Source: JBFMEX01 sp040752215 (GTDB lineage: Bacteria > Pseudomonadota > Alphaproteobacteria > Rhizobiales > Hyphomicrobiaceae). Taken from it: a stretch of 17,861 nucleotides of DNA. The stretch is taken from assembly GCA_040752215.1 (NCBI GenBank), contig JBFMEX010000072.1:1-17861 (forward strand), read 5' to 3'. A program made the position numbers and the translations under genes. Of the stretch, positions 13,722 through 17,861 are shown one piece after another (within the stretch, counting starts at the first letter, position 1; every line of letters begins with the position of its first letter). The notes beneath the pieces were generated by a model. It did not search any database. It worked only from the letters and a program-made list of their open reading frames with translations, and was not told where the DNA came from.

Positions 13722-14162
13722 ATGGCCACCGTAAAGGGCTGCAATCTGCCGGACGATCTCCTCTATGACGTCGACAATCACATCTGGTTCCGCGACATGG
13801 GCGATGGAACCGTGCGCCTCGGCATGACCACGGTGGCGACCGCCATGGCCGGCCAGCTGGTGGCCTTCACGCCGAAGAAGGCCGGCAAGGCGATCGATGC
13901 CGGCAAGTCGTGCGCGACGATCGAGAGCGGCAAATGGGTCGGTCCGGCCAAGTCGGCCGCAGCCGGCGAGGTGGTGGGCGTGAACGATGCGCTCGTCGCC
14001 AACCCGAGGCTCGCCAACGAGGATCCTTACGACAAGGGCTGGATGGTGGCGCTGAAGCCGGCCGACTGGGCGGGCGCCAAGGCCAAGCTGGTCTCCGGCG
14101 CCGACATGGTCGCCAGGTACGAGGCCAAAATGGCGGCCGACGGCTTCAACGGCTGCGCCTGA
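13722..14162 (+). CDS. GcvH-like lipoyl-domain protein, candidate LbpA-type sulfur carrier
   Basis: ATG 13722 has GAGGGAG 6 bases upstream; 146 residues. The fold is that of glycine-cleavage H protein: an N-terminal DLLYDVDNHIWFRDMGDGTVRLGMT, a TPKKAG turn, and ESGKWVGPAKSA where Lys71 occupies the lipoylation position (H proteins read ESVKA). GEVVGVNDALVANPRLANEDPYDKGWMVAL follows. Three cysteines (7, 64, 145) and the GCNLPDDL start differ from ordinary GcvH. No gcvT or gcvP gene is nearby, whereas a DsrE-like gene is directly upstream. This fits lipoate-binding proteins (LbpA) that carry sulfur intermediates in the sHdr pathway better than glycine cleavage. True GcvH function cannot be excluded without seeing the rest of the genome. 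A strong hairpin lies 30 bases downstream. Confidence 0.78.
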   Translation: MATVKGCNLPDDLLYDVDNHIWFRDMGDGTVRLGMTTVATAMAGQLVAFTPKKAGKAIDAGKSCATIESGKWVGPAKSAAAGEVVGVNDALVANPRLANEDPYDKGWMVALKPADWAGAKAKLVSGADMVARYEAKMAADGFNGCA

Positions 14163-14191
14163 TCCGCCGCCGATCTGCCGCGGACGAATTG

Positions 14192-14220
14192 AAACGGGGC
14201 GGCACGCCGGTGCCGCCCCG
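14192..14220. terminator. Perfect hairpin between convergent genes, bidirectional terminator
   Basis: CGGGGCGGCAC (14195-14205), loop GCCG and GTGCCGCCCCG (14210-14220) form an 11-bp perfect stem between the lipoyl-protein stop and the stop of the convergent small gene. On the minus strand it is followed by TTTCAATT, a short U-rich tail; on the plus strand there is none, so it should work best for the minus-strand gene. Confidence 0.7.
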
Positions 14221-14246
14221 CCGCGTCGAGCTGGGGTCCAGGTCGG

Positions 14247-14510
14247 TCAGTTGCCGATGACTCCGCGGATCTCCTTGGCCACTGCGGCGGCCGCGGCGAG
14301 CTCCTTGCTGTCGCAGTGCGCCTCCATCTTGGTCAGCATCTCCTCGAGCTTGTCGAGCTTGGCCTCGTCGAGGTTCTTCTTCTCGGCCGCCTGGGCCAGC
14401 TCGAAAGCCTGGTCGAGGCATGCTTCGGGGCTGGCGGCGGGGGCCTGGGCCAGCGCCGGGCCGGCCAGCAGCGCGGCGAGCGCCGCGCCTGCAATGAGAC
14501 GAGTGATCAT
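14247..14510 (-). CDS. Small secreted helical protein, unknown function
   Basis: Start is placed at ATG 14510 because GAGGA lies 9 bases upstream; the ATG two codons earlier (14516) is only 3 bases from it. The product has 87 residues: a Sec signal peptide (MITRLIAG..., cleavage probably after PALA), then a mature part of about 66 residues. The latter has two cysteines, one in PEACLDQ and one in EAHCDSK, that could form a disulfide bridging two helices. The region between them is a charged heptad-like helix (KKNLDEAKLDKLEEMLTKME). It ends KEIRGVIGN. It resembles a helical hairpin of the periplasm; the family is not recognised. It lies 166 bases downstream of the phosphatase gene on the same strand. 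Confidence 0.75.
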   Translation of the reverse strand: MITRLIAGAALAALLAGPALAQAPAASPEACLDQAFELAQAAEKKNLDEAKLDKLEEMLTKMEAHCDSKELAAAAAVAKEIRGVIGN

Positions 14511-14676
14511 GCGCATTGGTCCTCTGTTGCTGCGTCCCGGTCCGGTCGCCGGCACACGGCGCCGACGCGCGGCTGGCGCGGAATGAGCGACCGTTTGACT
14601 GCGGATTATGGCTGTTCCGCGACCGCGTCGGTGCCGGCCGGCATCGCGGGATTGCAATTCGTGTGTCGCTCCCGCC

Positions 14677-15351
14677 TCACGCTGCGGCGAGCAGGCGTGA
14701 GAGGGCGTCGTCGAGCTGGTCGAAGTGATCGATGATCGCATCCGGGCCGAGCGCGTGCATCGGCGTGTCGGTGTAGCCGAAGCTGACGCCGACGAAAGGC
14801 ACGCCGGCGGCGCGCGCGGTGGCGACGTCGACGGCGCTGTCGCCGACGAGCACGCTGCGCGCGAGGTTTCCGCCGGCCAGCTTCACCGCGCCCGAGAGAT
14901 GGTCTGGATGCGGCTTCGAGACGGGAAACGTGTCGCGGCCGGCGATGGCCCCGAATCGGGTTGTCAGCGCCAACGCATCGAGCAGCTTCACGGCCAGCGC
15001 ATGGCGCTTGTTGGTGCACACTGCGAGCGTCGCACCGCGTGCGAGACAGCGGTCGAGAGCGCCGACGGCGCCGGGAAACGGCCGGCTCTCCGCGGCGATG
15101 TTGTCGACGTAGTGGTCGAGGAAGCGCGCCAGCATCGTGTCGATCGTCGTCTCCTCGCGCCTCTCGCCACGAAGCGCCAGCGCCTCGACGATCATGCGCC
15201 GCGCGCCGAAGCTGATCCAGGGCCTCAGCTCGGCCGCCGACAGCGGCGCCAGCGCCAGCCCCGCGAGAACATGGTTGGCCGCACCGACGAGGTCGGGCGC
15301 CGTGTCGACGAGCGTGCCGTCGAGATCGAAAACGAGGGTAACGTCGCGCAT
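14677..15351 (-). CDS. gph: Phosphoglycolate phosphatase-like HAD hydrolase
   Basis: ATG 15351 has CGGAG 6 bases upstream and gives 224 residues, the usual length of Gph. All four HAD motifs are present: DLDGTLVDT (nucleophile Asp9, acid/base Asp11), VCTNK at 111-115, Lys146 in SKPHPDH, and VGDSAVD at 169-175. A helical cap of the Gph/PGMB type lies between motifs I and II (about 18-88). The enzyme would remove 2-phosphoglycolate arising from DNA 3'-end repair or, in autotrophs, RuBisCO oxygenation. HAD phosphatases overlap in substrate, so related phosphatases remain possible. It is divergent from gabD with 148 bases between the starts. The open frame running upstream to 15807 is a chance extension. 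Confidence 0.88.
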   Translation of the reverse strand: MRDVTLVFDLDGTLVDTAPDLVGAANHVLAGLALAPLSAAELRPWISFGARRMIVEALALRGERREETTIDTMLARFLDHYVDNIAAESRPFPGAVGALDRCLARGATLAVCTNKRHALAVKLLDALALTTRFGAIAGRDTFPVSKPHPDHLSGAVKLAGGNLARSVLVGDSAVDVATARAAGVPFVGVSFGYTDTPMHALGPDAIIDHFDQLDDALSRLLAAA

Positions 15352-15499
15352 GGGGGCTCCGGAGCGGTCCGGCACGATATGGGCAAGCGCCCGCCGGCGG
15401 AAGGGGCAATGCGCAGCGGCGCCCGGCGGCGGGTTGATTGCGCGCCCGCGGCTGCTAAGAGAGGGCGTGCTCCCGTTGCCGCCAACCCAGAGCCCGATC

Positions 15500-16969
15500 A
15501 TGGCCGCGTCCGCTCGCTCGCTTCTGAAGACCCAGGCGTTTGTCGGCGGCGCCTGGATCGGCACGCCGGCGATGGCGGTGATCGACAAGGCGACCGGTGC
15601 GGAGATCGCCCGCGTGCCGGACCTCGGACCCGAGGATGCGCGGCGCGCTGTCGCAGCGGCATACACCGCGCTGAGGCCGTGGCAGGCGCTGACCGCTAAG
15701 GAGCGCGCGCAGATCCTGCGCCGCTGGTTCGACCTTATCGTAGCTAATGCCGACGCGCTCGCCCTGCTGCTGACGCAGGAGCAGGGCAAGCCGCTCGCCG
15801 AGGCCAAGGGCGAGATCCTCTATGGCGCCGGCTTCGTCGAGTTCTTTGCCGAGGAGGCGAAGCGCGTCTACGGCGAGACGATTCCCACCCACAAGCGCGA
15901 CGCGCGCATCCTCGCCATCAAGCAGCCGATCGGCGTCGTGGCCGCGATCACGCCGTGGAACTTCCCATCCGCCATGATCACCCGCAAGGTGACGCCGGCG
16001 CTGGCCGCCGGTTGCACCGTGGTGGTGAAGCCGGCCGAGGACACGCCGCTCTCTGCGCTCGCGCTCGCCGCGCTCGCCGAGGAGGCGGGAGTCCCGCCGG
16101 GCGTGCTCAACGTACTGACGGCGCGCGACCCGCGGCCCATCGGCGCAGAGCTGACCGCCAACCCGCTGGTGCGCATGGTCACCTTCACCGGCTCGACCGA
16201 GGTCGGTAAGATCCTGATGGCGCAAGCGGCGGCGACGGTGAAGCGGGTCGGCCTCGAGCTCGGCGGCAATGCGCCGTTCATCGTCTTCGACGACGCCGAT
16301 CTCGACCGCGCCATCGAGGGCGCGATGGCCTCGAAGTATCGAAACGCCGGCCAGACCTGCGTGTGCGCCAACCGCATTTTCGTGCAGGCCGGTGTCTACG
16401 ACGCGTTTGCCGCCAAGCTGGCCGCCGCGGTTGCCAAGCTGCGGGTGGGGCCGGGAACGCAGGCCGGCGTCACCATCGGGCCACTGATCAACGCCGACGG
16501 GCTCGCCAAGGTCGAGAGCCATGTCGCCGACGCGGTGGCGAAGGGCGCGCGTGTGCTGACCGGCGGCCGGCGCCACGCGCTCGGCGGCACGTTCTACGAG
16601 CCGACCATCCTGACCGAGGTCACCGGCGACATGCTGGTCGCGCGCGAGGAGACCTTTGGCCCGGTGGCGCCGCTGTTCCGCTTCGAGAGCGAGGCCGAGG
16701 CCATCGGCGCGGCCAACGCGACGCCGTTCGGCCTCGCCGCATATTTCTACGCCCGCGACATCGGCCGCGTGTGGCGGGTCGCCGAAGCACTCGAGTTCGG
16801 CATCGTCGGCATCAATGAAGGCCTGATCTCGACCGAGCTGGCCCCGTTCGGCGGGGTCAAGGAGAGCGGGATAGGGCGCGAAGGGTCGCACCACGGGATC
16901 GAGGAGTTTCTCGAGATCAAGTATATGCTGATGGGCGGGTTGAGCGACCCGCCACGGGGAGAGGCATGA
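15500..16969 (+). CDS. gabD: Succinate-semialdehyde dehydrogenase, GabD type
   Basis: From ATG 15500 the protein has 489 residues, the usual ALDH length; the frame stays open far upstream, but that part is antisense to gph. No clear ribosome-binding site precedes this ATG (CAGAGCC only). Key residues are all present: PWNFP with Asn154, VVVKPAEDTP with Lys177 for NADP(H) binding, FTGSTEVG at 229-236, ELGGNAPF with general base Glu254, and GQTCVCANR with nucleophile Cys287 and the second Cys289. The CVCANR signature and KQPIGVVAAITPWNFP are characteristic of GabD, which oxidises succinate semialdehyde to succinate in GABA and related degradation. Other semialdehydes are possible substrates. Its stop overlaps the rpiA start (ATGA). 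Confidence 0.92.
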   Translation: MAASARSLLKTQAFVGGAWIGTPAMAVIDKATGAEIARVPDLGPEDARRAVAAAYTALRPWQALTAKERAQILRRWFDLIVANADALALLLTQEQGKPLAEAKGEILYGAGFVEFFAEEAKRVYGETIPTHKRDARILAIKQPIGVVAAITPWNFPSAMITRKVTPALAAGCTVVVKPAEDTPLSALALAALAEEAGVPPGVLNVLTARDPRPIGAELTANPLVRMVTFTGSTEVGKILMAQAAATVKRVGLELGGNAPFIVFDDADLDRAIEGAMASKYRNAGQTCVCANRIFVQAGVYDAFAAKLAAAVAKLRVGPGTQAGVTIGPLINADGLAKVESHVADAVAKGARVLTGGRRHALGGTFYEPTILTEVTGDMLVAREETFGPVAPLFRFESEAEAIGAANATPFGLAAYFYARDIGRVWRVAEALEFGIVGINEGLISTELAPFGGVKESGIGREGSHHGIEEFLEIKYMLMGGLSDPPRGEA

Positions 16970-17682
16970 CGAGCGACGAGCTGAAGGCATTGGCCGCCGA
17001 GGAGGCGCTCAACTACATCGAGAGCGGCATGAAGGTCGGCCTCGGCACCGGCTCGACGGCGGCCAAGTTCGTCGACCTTCTCGGCGCGCGGGTCAGGCAG
17101 GGGCTCGACGTCGTCTGCGTACCGACCTCGGAGGCGACGCGGCAGCAGGCGGCGGCGCTCGCCATCCCGCTCACCACGCTCGACGAGACGCCGTTTCTCG
17201 ACGTGACGGTGGACGGCGCCGACGAGCTCGACGAGAATTTGCGCCTGATCAAGGGCGGCGGCGGCGCGCTGCTGCGTGAGAAAATCGTCGCCACCTCGTC
17301 GGACCGGATGATCGTCATTGCCGACGGGTCCAAGCTCGTCCCCGTGCTCGGCCGCTATCCGCTGCCGCTCGAGGTGATCCGGTTTGGCCTCGCGGCGACC
17401 CGCAACATGGTCGAGGCGCAGGCGCGCCTCGTCGGCTGCGAGGGTGAGATCACGCTTCGCGTCGGGCCCGGCGGCCAGCCGTTCGCCACCGACAGCGGCA
17501 ATCTCATCCTCGATTGCGCCTTCGGATGCATCGAGGACGCAGAGGCCCTGGATGCTGCGCTCAAGATGGTGCCGGGCGTGGTCGAGAATGGATTGTTCCT
17601 CGGCATCGCCGACGTCGCCATCGTCGCCGCGCCGGAAGGCATCACCATATTCGAGGCGGAGGCCGTGGAGGAGGGCGCGTAG
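16966..17682 (+). CDS. rpiA: Ribose-5-phosphate isomerase A
   Basis: RpiA interconverts ribose 5-phosphate and ribulose 5-phosphate in the pentose phosphate and Calvin pathways. The 238-residue frame is full length and shows GTGSTA (27-32, phosphate-binding loop), PTSEATRQQA (53-62), DGADE (83-87) and KGGGGALLREK (96-106), the catalytic and substrate-binding signatures. The ATG overlaps the gabD TGA by one base; GGGAGAGG lies directly upstream within the gabD 3' end, so the two genes are translationally coupled. The pairing of gabD with rpiA is not an obvious pathway pair. A secreted-protein gene follows after 53 bases. Confidence 0.96.
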   Translation: MTSDELKALAAEEALNYIESGMKVGLGTGSTAAKFVDLLGARVRQGLDVVCVPTSEATRQQAAALAIPLTTLDETPFLDVTVDGADELDENLRLIKGGGGALLREKIVATSSDRMIVIADGSKLVPVLGRYPLPLEVIRFGLAATRNMVEAQARLVGCEGEITLRVGPGGQPFATDSGNLILDCAFGCIEDAEALDAALKMVPGVVENGLFLGIADVAIVAAPEGITIFEAEAVEEGA

Positions 17683-17735
17683 CGGCGCCTCGACCGGTCT
17701 CGGCAACCCGTGCCGCTACGCAGGAGGGCCAACCT

Positions 17736-17861
17736 ATGAGGATTCTTTCAGTTTCGCTGCGCGCTGCTGTCGTGGCGGTCGCACTCTCGCTCGCCGGCTC
17801 CGCCGCGATGGCGCAGAAGGCGCCGCCCGATCCCGCACGCCTCGCCGCGGCGCGCGACCTG
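17736..17861 (+). CDS. Secreted protein, N-terminus only (possibly DUF2059)
   Basis: The frame starts at ATG 17736 after a strong AGGAGGG site 8 bases upstream and runs off the window after 42 codons. It begins MRILSVSLRAAVV with a hydrophobic core and AMA at about 24-26, a Sec signal peptide with likely cleavage before QKAPPDP. The mature start is Pro/Ala-rich and leads into LAAARDL. In related alphaproteobacteria I recall a DUF2059 periplasmic protein between rpiA and gor, and the mature start is compatible with that, but the visible part cannot prove it. Confidence 0.65.
   Translation, partial: MRILSVSLRAAVVAVALSLAGSAAMAQKAPPDPARLAAARDL

Noticed and set aside
15137..15499. 121-codon N-terminal extension of gabD
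   Set aside because: The extension is antisense to gph and has no ALDH-like sequence; ATG 15500 gives the normal family length.
15455..16990. 511-codon minus-strand open frame
   Set aside because: It is antisense to gabD, which has all aldehyde dehydrogenase catalytic residues.
1..17861. CRISPR array, insertion sequence, prophage or toxin-antitoxin pair
   Set aside because: No regularly spaced repeats, transposase or integrase motifs, terminal inverted repeats, or toxin/antitoxin-like small gene pairs were seen on either strand.

Overview
The window is high-GC DNA in which essentially every recognisable gene is of alphaproteobacterial, probably Hyphomicrobiales (Rhizobiales), type: a TrxR-like ferredoxin-NADP reductase, coiled-coil-headed porins, a single-cysteine DksA, a YcjX/YcjF pair, a MoxR ATPase with a CoxE-like VWA protein, and rpiA followed by a small secreted protein. 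No phage, insertion sequence, CRISPR array, rRNA or convincing tRNA was seen. It reads as ordinary chromosome with some interesting small-gene content.

Layout. 1-1135: the 3' end of a ferredoxin-NADP reductase gene faces a small lipoprotein gene across a nested hairpin terminator. 1338-2513: VWA protein (minus strand). 2644-7304: three tandem porin paralogues, all minus strand, each with its own ribosome-binding site and its own terminator hairpin. 7577-10828: minus-strand group made of a 28-residue single-helix membrane peptide, ycjX, ycjF (ATGA overlap) and a 139-residue membrane protein. 10941-11786: MoxR AAA+ ATPase with a highly structured upstream region. The MoxR and VWA genes are usually neighbours; here about 8.4 kb separates them although they keep the same orientation.

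12430-14162 (plus strand): dksA with a recognisable promoter, then a two-gene unit encoding a DsrE-family sulfur-carrier-like protein with a Cys83-Cys84 pair and a GcvH-like lipoyl-domain protein that resembles LbpA rather than true glycine-cleavage H protein. A near-perfect palindrome sits just upstream of this pair. This is the best candidate in the window for an under-described system: a sulfur-transfer or lipoate-bound sulfur-handling module outside an obvious sHdr cluster. 14247-15351 (minus): a small periplasmic helical protein and a phosphoglycolate-phosphatase-like HAD enzyme. 15500-17861 (plus): gabD-like aldehyde dehydrogenase, translationally coupled rpiA, and the start of a secreted protein cut by the window edge.

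Working together: porins, YcjX/YcjF, MoxR/VWA and the small membrane proteins all concern the envelope or protein quality control; dksA is a global stringent-response regulator; the right part is central carbon metabolism. Function calls rest on motif recognition by eye. No database search was possible, and family assignments of the DsrE/LbpA pair and the last, truncated gene are the least certain.
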